This document shows, piece after piece, positions 1-12,396 of a DNA stretch of 64,000 nt; positions within the stretch are counted from its first letter, which is position 1, and each line of letters starts with the position of its first letter. Below the pieces are notes generated by a model. That model was given only the letters and a program-made list of their open reading frames with translations, was not told the origin of the DNA and did not search any database. The position numbers and the translations under genes are program-made. Source of the DNA: Prostheceraeus crozeri (Eukaryota > Platyhelminthes > Polycladida > Euryleptidae); NCBI GenBank assembly GCA_907163375.1, contig CAJQUW010006790.1, positions 208,140 through 272,139 on the forward strand. Reading direction: 5' to 3'.

Positions 1-869
1 GCACCTGCTACAGGATCTTCTACGAGGAAACACTTTTAGAGAGCGATCCTGGAGCATAAAAAATTCCGAGAAGGAAGCACTCGTGCCTCACTGACTGGGG
101 CATAAAGAGCACTATAAATCACTAAATGATTGAATTCTTTTTTCGCATAACTCCGTCAACAGAGAGATAGGATTTCCTACGAGTGCAACTACCTTCGACG
201 AACCTCAATTTTCTGCAATGCAAAAATTGCATTAAATAAAACACGCTGAGAGCACCCTACGACCAGAAGAGACATTAAATTTTATGATAATTTTTGTGAC
301 GTAGAAAACAGTAGATAATTTGGTATACAAAATAAAAGCTTTAATAATCGTCAAACTATCACAACTTGCATTGCTTAAATATTAAGCTTCCTCCAAGCCT
401 TCATTCGAATAACACTTTTGATACTTAAATGCTACTATTTTCTCCGTGGGAAATGTCCGTGTGTGGTCTTGTTGAATAAATTCGGTGATTCTTTCACCTC
501 ATTCATCACTTTAAGCTGACGACCAAATCGCATAATGATTTATTGCTAGACTCATTAAAGCTCTATAAGTAGATAATTTTTCTCAGAGATTCTTGCAATT
601 CCAGTCTCTCTTCATTTGTCCATGAGTAAGGCAAGCGATGCTGAAATACTGTTGTCAAAGCAGGCAACACTACAAATATAATTTTTGGAATAAATCCGAT
701 TTAGCCTTTACTACCCACGAATCAACATAGCAATCAATTAGGCTATCCAACTAGGACAATCAGTTCTAAAATAAAAAAGAGAAAGACGAGGGATGTTAAT
801 GTACATTAACATTGTTAATGTTAATGAGGGATGTCTTATTATTTGATTAATGTACATTCAAAAACTTAC
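1..869. other. No gene recognised
   Basis: AT-rich, stop-dense sequence. A 14-bp palindrome (TTAATGTACATTAA) lies near 800. If the minus-strand gene ending here at 870 is real, this is intron or further downstream gene sequence. I could not find a further exon with both a splice acceptor and a donor. Confidence 0.5.
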
Positions 870-914
870 GGCGTTCTGCATAATCGTGTTCTTTACTTCC
901 TTTTTTGCATTGTT
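870..914 (-). CDS. Exon 4 of the candidate gene
   Basis: 45-nt exon. The acceptor follows a T-rich tract ending TTATTCAG, and the donor is GCC|GTAAGT. In phase with exon 3 it encodes a charged peptide, EQCKKGSKEHDYAER. Entry and exit are both phase 1. It is too short for a homology call on its own. Confidence 0.35.
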
Positions 915-3900
915 CTGAATAAATCGAAAATCTTAGGAAGACTTCAATAACCCATCAACAGGAATAAGGCCATTTCGTAGGATGAACACCAAAACTATCA
1001 GAATGTTATCTGTCATGTGTCTTTGAAACTTGATATTTGCAATTTCAGTAGTTTGACACTTCGGCGCTCCATTCTGATAAGTTGGTGAACTATTTGGATA
1101 ATCAAATGTATTGATTTGATAGCAAATTGACTAAACTATGTTGGACAATAATAATAGAAATGTGTATTTGTCATTCAAGGAAGGGCATTACAGGGCATTA
1201 CAGGCAAATGCTAGCTCCCTTATAGAGCAAACAAATACGGCATAAAATACAGATCACCATGAGACCTGTCTGCGGAAATATGCATGGCTGATACAGTGGT
1301 GGGAAAACCATATTTCCTTCACCGTCAAATCAAAACATCAGCAAGTAAAAAGTGATTTCATGACAGCACGAGTTAAAAGTAATTTATTACATAGTTTCCG
1401 CTACCTAGAGTTACTTGCACCTGATTTGAAAGACCACGTGGCATCGGCTGGTCAAAAGAATTACAAGCTTTCTAGTCACCTAGCTTAATGGCTGGCTTAG
1501 GCATTACTTTAGAATTCAACTGCGCATCATAGAATCTAGAATCATCGACGCAATTCAAATGTTCATCCATTGACCGATGGATTTGCTTCCGAACAGTAAT
1601 CTTTGTGCGAGCTATTTATCAATTATCACATATGGTAGGTTCCTGCTTCCAGACATCATCTATCATGGAGATCCGCCCATTACGATTGTGCATGTAGAGT
1701 GAGTGAGAATAAATTTATATATTCGGTCTTCATTAAACTGAATCATTCAACCACTAAAAATTTAAATTGCATTGACTTGTCCGAATTATCGCTTTAAAGG
1801 GCCTCGATTTGTTCAAATGCAACTATATGAAGAAAAATATACGAAGTTAGCCGGGATATTTTTTGTGTTGATAAATATCTGGGAATTGTCAGTCACAGGA
1901 ACACCCATAATGTTGCCAAAACTTTTGCAAACATTCAATGGATTGCAACATCGCGATAGGATATACGTCGTGCATATATTGAAGTTTCACGGACATCTTC
2001 ACCAGATTCCATTCAACATGAATAATTGAATCGATCGCCGGGATTGTCAACGTTTTTAGTTGAATAGAATACATCAGTAATCGTAATGAGAGTCTGTCCA
2101 GCCACTATTTCCGTAAATTGAATGAGCTGCATAAAAATAGCAAATAAATTTCATTTTTTGCTTGGACCAGTAAATGTTTTGAGCAATCCACATGGTGCAT
2201 GCACTTATTCTAAAATCATATTTACATGCCGCTTTGCGTCCACTTATCATTTAGGTTTTGTTGTGTGGCTCAAAATCATAAGATATTGCATAGAGTAAGT
2301 ATATTAGGTAGAGTAGTAACTTAGCAATAATTAAATCCCCTTTGTGTATACAGTTTCAATTTTATTAATGAATTTTTATTAAATGAGAACCAGCATCACA
2401 TGTGAGATATGCACATTTTTACACTTTTGGAGAAATTTTGGATTTGTCGATTGATCGTGATAGCAAAACAGATGGAATAATAGCATTTTACAAATCCTCC
2501 GTGTCATGTCAACCTGTGTGGAGATGTAATATAGTTTGTTAAACTAGCAATCCGATGGGTAACTATCATTTTAATACATAGCCTTATCAAAAAGAGCACT
2601 TTCTTATAAGTAAGCTATCCTGCCACTGGAACAGCAAATTAAAATAAGCACTGACAATTATCACAATCAACTTTAAAGATGTAAACGGGTCCACATTACT
2701 AAACAGATTTGAGTGAATCATAAAATTAATTATACCGATGATGGAAAAAAACTTGGAATTAAAACTTGAAACTTCAGCCAAGAAAGCACAATAAGATGTC
2801 GACGTTTTTTATTAAGACTTGCACTATAATGCAGCTCATGAATTTCCATTGATAATCAGCTTAATTTCCGCTTAATGAAGATGCTTGTTAGCAGATGTAC
2901 ATTCCTTTTGATATTCAACTTGTTTCATACTACTTATAAAAGGGCTTCATCTCGGTAGTATATAAACTTGCAAAACTTTAGCTTTTTAGAAACTACTCAA
3001 ATAATTTTTTGGACCGCAGGAACGTAATCTCCACAAACGGACTGAATCTTTTCATACAAAAATTTTCACTGTATCCAGATACCTGTTTGAGTCGACACTC
3101 TACCTACATGTCCTTACTCTATGCTTGCATTATAATGCGGCTCATGGATATTGCTGTTGTTCAGTTCATCACATTACTCAGCCAGTCTGCTTTTAAGCTA
3201 GTTTCGGATTTTTAGAGCCGTGTTGACAAGAACACAGCGTTGAGATTGCAAGCGTCTATGCGACCTTAAGCTTAATCTGCAAATAAATGCAACATCTTAA
3301 GCTTCCATGAAACCTCCATTTAATAATATGATGCATTAGAATCTTGATAGACTTACCCCTAAATGCGTCTGTATCAGCATTAATTTCGACTTCATTCATT
3401 CCGATCCAATCCTTTATCTTTTTCAATACAAAGCACACACGAAACCGATCCGTAACTGCAAATTGAGACACATTCCGACATTCTGGATAAAGTAAAATAG
3501 GATACGTCCCTGTATGTGATGGAGAAAGATTGAGGGAGCGACTTAATGGAGTAGAACCGTCGGTCATAATACCAGCAATTGACTTAATTCTGTTCAGTTG
3601 ATCTGAAAATAGATATTTCAGAAATACAGTTGGAACACTGATCAAAACTTTTTGAAATGGTAGCAAAATATTCTTAAGAATTGTAATCCCAGTATCATGA
3701 CACAAAATAACTTTCCGTGTTTCCCATTAATTGAATACGAAAAATTCCGGAAAGTCAAAGGGAATTCCATTGAGTGCTTTCATGCATTTTTCACTCAAAT
3801 GTCATTTTCCGTGTACGAATCACAATCACTCATTGACTAAACTGTACGAAATTCGGCAAGGGTACTAAATTGTATAAAAACCCGTGTGTACTTTATGCAG

Positions 3901-6900
3901 ATTTTATCAGGAAAATGCATTGCAAGGCTGCCGTATGGTCGGGTGTATATTAGGAATGTTTGCGGTCCACCGGTGTACTTTCTCCTGCTTGTGCCGAAAT
4001 GTGCGATTTCGACCAAATTGATTTACTGCGTAAATTGATTGTGTCTGTTATCTTAGACACACCACATTGGAGAGCAAAAATATTTTAAGCATGAAGCATA
4101 ATTAATCTTAACAATAAATAGGAGAACATAATTCAACTACGTTAATAAATTCAATTTCTATTTTTTATTGAACCTTTTGAAAATCAGGACTAACATAAAA
4201 CGGCAAATGCATTACCAGATGTCGAGAAAATAAAGTGAAAGTGTGACGAAAATAAGATAATCGTAATGTATGACAAATCATTTTAGGCCACGAAAATTAG
4301 ATGATAACTTCTCCGTGCCCGCATACTAGAACCATAGTATCACATGCTTACTATGCACATATACACACGAATACCAAATGCAAACTCGTAAGAGAACTAA
4401 AGAGAACAAAGGCAGAATGCATTCAAAAAGTAAAATAGCACCATACATGAAAGAGTAATAGTAACTGTTTCTAACTTGACGCAGACACAAGCATTCTGAT
4501 GCGATAAGCTGACACAACATTACTATCAAACTAAAAGCAAAATCACATTTTTTCTTGAAATTGGTAGGCATCAACTTACTAGGATGGATGTAAATTGCCA
4601 CACTTTTAAGCAAAACTAACTGCTTCAAAAATACATGTAAACACATTTGAACATTTGTCGCCCAAAAGTATTCTATGTCATCCCGTCCTTTGACTCCGTT
4701 GAAAAGGCGCTTGTACATAATCAATGGCATGAAAGAATGATTAACAGTATTCATCATAAACTTGGTGGATCCCTTGGCAGATTTCGAATCGAAGAAAATC
4801 AAGTCTCGGCTTAAAACGTCTGAAATAAAAGTAAATTAAGTATGTATTTTAGGGTTCCAAAAAATGTTTTTTTATCCTTCATATTTTAAATATATTCTAA
4901 GTATGTTGTTCGTGCTTTTTTTGTTTTTTAAATAATTGGTGAGATTTGCGGTGCTGCTTTTGCCGAATTACATTAATACCTACCCTCAGAGACTTAATGA
5001 ATTAAAGAAAGATAATATAATACTAAAAAGCCAAAAGGACTTCTTCAATTTGGGAATGTCATTAGTTGGAATGCTTGATAATATCAATAAGCTTGATTAT
5101 CACTAAAAGTGGCATTTCATTATTTAGTTCGAGAAGCTTATCATTTCTTTTCCAGTACATTTTAAGACACAAGTTCACCGCTGAAGGAATAAATAATCTA
5201 GCCAGACTGAATCTAGTAAAATAAATGAAACGAAATAGATGACAAATCATTAGAAAAGATGATGCAAAATACAAAGTCACAATTTAGTAACACATGTATA
5301 TCATTCTTGAAAGTAAACAATGGTTATCAAAGCAACCATATTGGATGGGCAAAAATTACATTACAAACAGTTCTTGATGATTATGGATATTCACTCAACA
5401 CACAGAGTCACTCATTCAGCACACTGAAAACGTCACTCCACACACTCAACGTCACCTTCATCATCGGAATCAAAAAAGAAGCAATCATGAACAAATAATC
5501 TTGAAATCTGCTGTTACACGCCATCTTCATGAGTTTTGTAGTCTTGCCATGGCGATACTGATGATAATCGACCATGCCACCGCGATTTTACATACATTGT
5601 AGCACCATATATTCGATTACATTCGACCACGATAGATCGCCTGTGGTTGTAGAGTAGACTGTTCTCGCTCTACTAGTATTACTATGCGGAAATACATCTG
5701 TCAGGATTGATTCACTGACATTTCATGCACAATTTGCATGTACGGAAGGGGCTGCATCGTCTAAACAAATGTTGGAATGTAGCCTATATCAAAAAAAGTA
5801 AAGACGTATGTTACTGGAAAACACAATTTAGGAATTTAAAAAAAGCATATTAAAAACATTGTAATGATTATTAAAATATCATATCATAAATATCGCAACC
5901 CGAATGTAATTAAATGAATAAGGAATCTGATAGACAATGTTGCGAAGTATTCGTGAAATCAGCTATATAATCAACCTGAAATTGAGCTGTGTCAAATTTT
6001 CACCTTAACTCTGAATGATATGACATAGACTTAAGCCACTGATTACATACAGTTATTAACATTTAAGGGTAAAAGTTACCAGAAAGACTGACTTCTAGTC
6101 CGATATTCAGGTCTATGTGCTTTGAGCAATGGACGCAAATTTGAGATGAAAGAGTATGAACAATTATTCAAGTGAATATTCTCAAGAATTTTTGACACGA
6201 TGCTACACATCGCTGCAGGTTGATATCTAGTAATATTTATCATGAAATAGTCAAATTGGAATTGTAGTTGAAATTTGAAGATTGAATTTAAAAAATAATC
6301 ATACGTAAAGCACGAGCATTTTCATGTCAGCGTACTCTACTATTCCCTTCTTTACTGGAGATGCAGAGTATCTATGATTGATTCCAAGGATTTAATAGTT
6401 CATGGACAATTCGGTGTCCCAGTTAGTGACCCGTTTTCTCGTTTACGGATTTTACTACATTTCCTGTGTCTGTCTGGTAGATGATTATTCAGCACATATC
6501 CCAATGGTTACGTCAACTGCGTTATTTTTAATGGAAATCAACAATAGACATCCTCCTCACCCATCTGAATGAAATAACCAGGCAATTCGAAAACTGCACT
6601 ATTTACACCATTTGATCTGATAGGACTGAAATTCTTCTTTCTTTCCTTTCATAAGTCATATCTAAGGTTATGCATGATTTCCTGGAAAAGCAGATGTTAA
6701 AGTTTAGAATTCTTCCAAGAAATTGAGTTGCTACCAGCAAATGCGTAGCACATAAGTCCTGTAGTAAAACAGTAGATGAACGAAATATACGACATAGTTA
6801 ATGAGATATTTTCAATCAACCTCTGAATTTACGAATGTGGAGTCAAGCATCGATAGCATGGCCGACGAAAGACAGAGACTTCACAAATCGCACGTACGTT

Positions 6901-8157
6901 GACGGTCATATGTACCGCATAGTAATGTAATAAAGTAATCAATAAAGTATGTGCCCACATACTTTTCGGACGTGCGTGTACCTGTTATGTTATAATTTAC
7001 ATTAGGAGCTCAATAAGCATTTTGACATAAAGCTCATCTTCAGAACATACTTAAGTATGTATGTTAAAGTGCGTTGGAGAATGTTTGCTTCATCGAGTTT
7101 TGAAGCGCAAAATGATTTCGCGAACACTCGTCAGTAATAATTATACTACTATATTCCTGAAAACACAGGCTAGCTGAGTATTTCATGCTAAACGGTTAAG
7201 GGCCATCTGTGATGTCAAGTCCCTCTATGTAATATAGTTCATTTCACAATTCACAAGATTAATTGCCTTCCTTTGAAAATTTGAATTTGTTATCTAAGGA
7301 AGCTTGATCAAAGCACTGGAAGATTGTGCTGATCTCCTAAACGCTATTAGACCTATATGTTCACATAAAGCTCCATTCATTTGGTCAGAGTCTTGACGTG
7401 AAATCCAAGGTAGGCATATATTAGTCTGTAGCATCAATGTGATTATGATGTATTTCAATCAATTACCTTTGCACATACAGGTGCCATGCATATTGACATA
7501 CATGTTGACTAGTCAAGACAGGTCACATAGATGCCAGGAAATTACGCCGAATTATTGGTGTTGCTATTTAATCTTTCCCAATTTTGGTATACGTGTCGAT
7601 GAATTGATTTGTAAAAATTTGCAAGATGAATAAATATTGAGAAAATAATAGCATGTCACAAGATACCACCACAATGGCATCACAAAAGTGATGAACACAA
7701 ATGACCCTATTGACATGATGACATTGCTTTGATTTTTCTCTTAAAGATAAACATTTACATTTCTAATTAAGACAATTGGTGTATACGAATTCAAATGCTA
7801 CTGTATGTTTATATAACAATGACAACAAAATTGAGGCAGATTATCAATCATCGTAGGCAACTAGTTTCAACTGAAAGCGGATTTTGTTTTGTATTTATAT
7901 GAATCAAATTATACCTTGAATGAGAAATGTTTGTCATATCCAGAACTTTAGCAGCTTCTCCATAACTTAACCAAAGTCCCTTGGTACATAAAGTGCATAT
8001 GAATGTATCTTACTTATTAACACGATAAATCAAAGCATACCTAATGAATGAATTCGAGGAAACTTTCATACTCACCTACAGCACCATCGGTTAGACACAC
8101 ACTAATCCCGGTAATAATCATGCTAGATGTCAAAATGTCTGACAGCTTCCAAATCAT
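870..8157 (-). CDS. Candidate host gene, four phase-1 exons, function unknown
   Basis: Read on the minus strand, four segments form one consistent gene model: 8157-8076, 4819-4580, 3602-3357 and 914-870. Each junction has GT-AG ends. Three donors read GTAAGT and one reads GTGAGT. The acceptors have pyrimidine-rich tracts ending TTTCAG or TTCAG. Every intron is phase 1, and the three later exons are 240, 246 and 45 nt, all multiples of three with no internal stop in the shared frame. Such symmetric phase-1 exons are common in extracellular proteins, and the first exon encodes a signal-peptide-like start. I do not recognise the protein family. The model is incomplete at its 3' end, and other exons may be missing. 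Chance open frames plus chance splice sites remain possible, but the coincidence of phase across four exons argues against it. Confidence 0.4.
915..2269. other. Intronic or intergenic, nothing firm
   Basis: No recognised gene or element. A short minus-strand frame at 1472-1615 reads like real protein (it contains MDEHLNCVDDSRFYDAQ) and holds a GTAATG near 1505. It has no clear acceptor or homology, so I leave it uncalled. Confidence 0.4.
2270..3115 (+). repeat. Dispersed repeat R1, copy 1
   Basis: This stretch matches the reverse complement of 30241-30905 along its length with many substitutions and small indels. Shared landmarks include ATAGAGTAAGTAT near 2293, CCGTGTCATG near 2500, AAGATGTCGAC near 2792, and AACGTAATCTCC near 3022. 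It has no long open frame and no recognised terminal structure. A short piece is also repeated inside it and just beyond: the block around 2819-2845 resembles 3124-3150 (CTTGCAYTATAATGC). It could be a non-autonomous transposon or part of an old segmental copy. Confidence 0.65.
3357..3602 (-). CDS. Exon 3 of the candidate gene
   Basis: 246-nt exon. The acceptor is ATTTTCAG and the donor is AGGG|GTAAGT. It encodes 81 full codons in the shared frame, including IMTDGSTPLSRSLNLSPSHT and, later, VTDRFRVCFVLKK. Two cysteines and an N-glycosylation-type site (NVS) would fit an extracellular domain. No family is recognised. Confidence 0.42.
3610..4579. other. Intron sequence, no feature
   Basis: AT-rich sequence between exons 2 and 3 of the candidate gene. 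I see no transposon ends or open frames that look coding. Confidence 0.4.
4580..4819 (-). CDS. Exon 2 of the candidate gene
   Basis: 240-nt exon with acceptor TTTTATTTCAG and donor CCTA|GTAAGT. It encodes 79 full codons, beginning VLSRDLIFFDSKSAKG and including KGRDDIEYFW. The frame stays open past the donor into the intron, so the open length alone is not evidence. The splice sites and the phase match to exons 1 and 3 are. Family unknown. Confidence 0.42.
4820..8075. other. Long intron of the candidate gene, no feature
   Basis: About 3.2 kb of AT-rich sequence without a recognisable gene or transposon. A 16-bp perfect palindrome (ACATACTTAAGTATGT) lies at 7045-7060. Several short open frames look like chance. 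Confidence 0.4.
8076..8157 (-). CDS. Exon 1 of the candidate gene (start codon)
   Basis: It starts at ATG 8157-8155 and ends at a perfect donor, GTAG|GTGAGT. The 27 residues have a polar start, a hydrophobic stretch around residues 11-22 (SSMIITGISVCL) and then DGA, which looks like a cleavable signal peptide. It exits in phase 1, and the next exon supplies the two bases needed. Only 13 bp separate the ATG from the end of the hAT element at 8171, so the 5' UTR or promoter side has been disturbed. Confidence 0.42.
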
Positions 8158-8512
8158 TCTTTATCTGGAATAGGGCGGTCAATAAAGTCAAAAAGTCAAT
8201 AAAGTAAAAATACGGTCAAAATAAACAAATGAAGTCAATATAGTCAATAGAGTAAAAATAAGGTCAAATGTAGTCAAATAAGGTCAAAAAGTTTAAATAA
8301 GACAGTAAATTTTTCAGGAATCTGGTCTTCCCAGGCGCTATTTTTAGACACCTGGCCTTCCTAAGCGCCATTTTTAGATCTGGGTTTCCCGAACTATTTT
8401 CAATCAAAACAAAAAGCTAAGCTATTGGGACACCAAATATTCTCGCAAGGATTTCAACGCACATAACTTCATCTTTTTGTTAACTGACACTGACTATCTT
8501 CGATTGTTCGAA

Positions 8513-8611
8513 ATGCCCAAGACAGCTGAAAGTGATGCATCCAAGTGCAAAAGAATTACTTGCCAATATCCTCAAGAATTTAAAGTAACACCAAGGAATG
8601 AACTTTTCTAA
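8513..8611 (+). pseudogene. CGGBP1-like hAT transposase, N-terminal piece
   Basis: From ATG 8513 the frame reads MPKTAESDASKCKRITCQYP and continues with EFKVTPRNELF before a stop. This is the familiar beginning of CGGBP1-like hAT proteins, which precedes the BED zinc finger. The finger cysteines that normally follow are not present, and the sequence jumps to the distal part of the protein. Confidence 0.6.
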
Positions 8612-8635
8612 ACGGAAATTTCTGGTCGGAAGTTT

Positions 8636-9211
8636 ATGAACATTCTTGTCGGAATTCTAGAAAAGCCTGAAGTTACTTATCTATATGTCGACAGTTTGAT
8701 TTCCTCAATCAAGGCTGCCACTGTTAAAAATGGTGATCGCCGTCTTCTTTTTGCATCGATTGGAAGTCCACCACAGCCGGTCGTAACCAGGTGGGGAACA
8801 TGGTTAAACGCGGCTTTTTAGTATGCAGACCACTTTTCCGACGTCAAACAAATTGTGTTGGGTTTCGAGGATGATGGATTAATTGTGAGTCGTGCAAAAT
8901 CTGCAGTTTCCAGAACAGTAATTGTTGACCAACTCGTGGATGTGGCAACGTATAGACCTCTGCATCATCTAATGGAGCGATGCGAAGGAACCAACTACAA
9001 CAATCATCAGGTAATACAGGACGTAAACAGTCTGGATTTCGGAATTGATCCCTGTGAAATCAAATCATATATAAACTTGCGTTTATCTAAGAATGATATC
9101 ATGGAGATTGTTAACTTGGCACGTGACGATATTTCACCAACTGAATATAATCTTCTGTTGTGTGCACAATCAACCACACAGCTCCGATCGAACGAAGCTT
9201 TTCCCAGTTGA
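8636..9211 (+). pseudogene. hAT transposase, distal piece (broken)
   Basis: Two adjacent frames (8636-8821 and 8855-9211) carry PPQPVVTRWGTWLNAAF and then YADHF...DDGLIV, RAKSAV, and a run ending FGIDPCEIKSYINLR. PP-x-PV-x-TRWGTWL is a hallmark of CGGBP1-like hAT proteins. A stop at 8819 (TAG after AAF) interrupts the frame. The C-terminal dimerisation part is lost. No function is expected. Confidence 0.65.
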
Positions 9212-9843
9212 AAAATCTCCTGCGTTTTAACAGAAACTTTTCTCCCCAAAACATTAAATACTATGCAGCAATGAATTACAACGCCAGTAACAATTAGGGA
9301 CATTTCGCTGACGGCGTGCAATTGTCTAAAGCAAAATAACGATGTATGTGTGATTCGTGTTTCGTTCGATCGAAGGCGATCATGATAACTTTTATAGTGA
9401 TCTATCAACTAAGAAATAGTGCACGGAACTGACATTACAGATCAGTCACACAATACATTTATTTATCAAAACGAAAAAATCGAACTGAAAATCGCGATCT
9501 CTTTTGATGACCGATCAATTTTCGATTTTTCAATTCCGATCGATTATTTTCCCGATCGATTTAAATCGCCGCACCCTACAATTAACTCGTTGTTTAAGAG
9601 GCATTCCTTTTTTTCGTGAAGAACTTTGTATTTGTGGGCTCAATCATAAAATGTGTTTCTTTAATTAAAACAAGTAACGTTTTCTTGTGAGTCTGAAATG
9701 ATGTTTTCTTTGGTTAAACAAAACTGAATTAGGTAAAAAGATTGGGTAAAAATTTTACATTTAAGTCAAAATTTTAGGTAAAAATTTACTTGACAATAAA
9801 GTCAAAATTCGTAATTTTTTAGGTCAATAAAAAACCGCCCTAG

Positions 9844-10646
9844 TGATAAGTGTATAAGGCCAGCATATTTTCTAATGAATTTCACCGTATTTTCAATCAA
9901 TTAAAAGTAAAAGATGTCATGATAAGGAACAAATCATAAAATCTATTGAACGAATTCGTGCAAATTACTTGCATAATTGTTCAGCAATACGCAGTTGTTC
10001 TAAATGTAGGGATATCCAAATGATTGTCAGCGATTACGGGAGAGGACATCATATGTCACGATTGTATAGTCGCTACTAATTTGACGAAATCGTAAATTAC
10101 ATAATGCTTGAACTTTTGTTGCACATCAAGTCTGGATATACCCCGCACTCCGTATCAATCACTTATGATCGCGGCACTAGTAATGGTATTTCCTTACTGC
10201 TGCGGTTTGAAAGCAGACGACGAGATACCTCATCCTAAACAAATTAAGATTATTGAAATACAATCACAGGAATTTAGTTTCTTTACTTTTTTTATGGAAA
10301 AACCTATTTTGACAGTGATCTCCAATATAAGTCACTAGCCTTCATAGAAGTTGTATTTTCTAAACACGTCAAGGTACAGGCGGGAAGCAGGAACTTAGAA
10401 TTCCATGGCACATGCAACTATATTGCATGCTCAACACGTCGTAGTGCCCATTGTCAAAGAGAAGTTTTGGATCTCATATTACAACACTGAAAAAATATCC
10501 ATAGTGATGTATTTGGACTTACTTAAGACTAAATCTATTTTCAATTTTTTGCTTTGGAGAAAAAAGACTTAGGAATCACTGTATTGTTCTTTTTTTGTAA
10601 AATGTAGGATAATATCCTGTGACATACTTCTTACTATTGTGAAATC
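9844..10646. other. Nothing recognised
   Basis: AT-rich sequence with short chance frames only. If the candidate gene's 5' exon exists it could lie here, but no clear donor was found. Confidence 0.4.
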
Positions 10647-10762
10647 TTGAAATGCATTTCGCCGATACGGCCTGATCAATCAATCACAAATAAAGGAAAA
10701 AAGCGTATTTTTAATTGATAGTTCATTCCTTTATAAGGCCGGATCGGTGAAATGTATTTCAA
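10647..10762. repeat. Small foldback (MITE-like) element
   Basis: Imperfect 27-bp arms at 10647-10673 (TTGAAATGCATTTCGCC...) and 10736-10762 in inverted orientation, 23 or so of 27 matching, separated by about 62 bp. Such structures are usually small non-autonomous DNA transposons. No flanking target duplication was identified. Confidence 0.5.
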
Positions 10763-12396
10763 ACTCACATGATGACAAAAAGTGCGTCAAAAGATATCAT
10801 TTTGCAATCTATTGAACAAATAATAATCCAATAATGACTAAATCAAATGAGTAAAGCACGTGTCAGTCTTGAAATCTATAAGTATGAGAAATTCGTATGT
10901 CAATTATTAAGACAGTGTTGGTTGCTGCATCGACGACCTACCTAGTCTTGGAAATATACTGTACATAAGGCCTTCAACTCGCAATGTGCGGTGAACATGA
11001 TATCATCAAACATCACAGAATCAATTTTCTCTATTGTACCTAAGAACAAATAACTGACCTCCATATTTATGACTTGAATATAGATTTGTATATTGCTGAG
11101 GCATTGACACAACAAAATTAAAACACTTTATCTGGTCCGTTTTGTAAAAAAAGACACAGAAAAATTCAAACGCATGAAAGAAATAAGGTTCTTTTCTATA
11201 CAAATTTGAAATTCGAACTTCTGCCTTTAATTATCTGAAAAAGATCTCTACCAATTTATTCATTTATCAGCAATCTAGCTGGCATGCCGGACCACTGTTC
11301 AGTGCTCATGGTTATTTGGCATTGTAAGAGTGCTATGTGAAATTGATGGGCATGAAATGGTGGATCCACTGCCGAGCAGAGATGTATGAAAGAAAATTCA
11401 ATAATATTTGTGACCTCTAAAGCCATTAGAGTAATTTGCCACATAAAATGGAGTTTTATTAATTGAAATTAAGATTCATAGTTCAGACAATATCGAAAAA
11501 AGCGTACAAACAATTCATTGTCAACATGAATTTCATTTTGTAAATAGAGAAAAAGCATATAACATGAGCATCTGTACATAGAAGATCAAATTGACCAGCT
11601 TTGTACTGTACACATAAACTGAATTTACTGGAGAATTCTCTGTACCGCTTTCAACTTACCATGCTCGCTTGATATATGCAGTGATTTGTTTAGTCCCCTA
11701 AATGGCTATTTGAACATCGGCATGCAAACTCAATTTTAATTTCAATCAACCTGCTTGAGGTTTCTCTGTCAGATAATTCTACTTAAAATCTATGGTACAG
11801 GACTCATGCTTTTACCAATATGAATTTTTGACTTTTGATGGCAACTGATTTGGACTTTCCTAGTGCGTACCTCACAATGAGAACTCATTATAAATCGGGC
11901 TTACAAGTTGAGCGGCTGCATTATCGGTAGAAGGCTTCTGGATTGGGGGCTTGCAAGGTGGGTTTTTCCCAATCTCGAGTCGAGTCGGGCAGAATTCTCA
12001 TATGGAAGACAATAAGAGACGAATGTGTGTATGTAACTTAGCAATAAGTTGACTGATCGCTTTACTTAACATAAGCACAAGGACAGCACTCAGTCACTGC
12101 TATAAACTTCATTGGCCTATAAAACAAAATACATTTTACTATATTTAACGAGACATCTCTGTAGTGTATTTGTTACTGTGTCTACTTGTCTCTCCGAAGT
12201 TCTCTACTGACGTCAACAACTATAAGCGTCAGTAGAATTCGCATACTTATATTCCAACATAAAAATGCTCTTTTTCTATTACTCTCATAGGAATATCACA
12301 ACATGCAATCCACCATTTGTTTGTAGCACCAATTACTTTCATATAAGTAGTTAAACAACTCCGAAAGACGGATCGATTGACGATGTTAATGATATA
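10763..12396. other. Nothing firm; possible short exons
   Basis: Two minus-strand segments have splice-like borders: around 10975-11045 (acceptor TTGTTCTTAG) and 11666-11702 (donor ATG|GTAAGT, coding for NKSLHISSEH). Without homology or a shared frame I do not call them. The rest is AT-rich and featureless. Confidence 0.35.

Larger units (their letters stand above)
8171..9843 (+). mobile_element. hAT element, CGGBP1-like, internally deleted
   Basis: The ends are TAGGGCGGT at 8171-8179 and its reverse complement at 9835-9843, followed inward on both sides by stretches rich in GTCAATAAAGTC-like words. Inside, on the plus strand, are the BED-finger start and the distal half of a CGGBP1-like hAT transposase, with the middle missing. 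I find no 8-bp target duplication, so the flanks have decayed or an end is misplaced. A stretch rich in GATCGAT near 9500-9560 ends in a hAT-like CCGCACCCTA and may be a second nested hAT end. Confidence 0.7.

Noticed and set aside
3009-3215. 68-codon plus-strand frame starting MDRRNVISTNG
   Set aside because: It lies in repeat R1 and is not open in the other R1 copy; chance frame.
3357-4819. Nicastrin-like protein for exons 2 and 3
   Set aside because: A few short words (RIKSIAGI, SPS) recall nicastrin, but the order and the conserved cysteine block do not match.
9007-9408. 133-codon minus-strand frame
   Set aside because: Antisense to the hAT transposase remnant and not protein-like.
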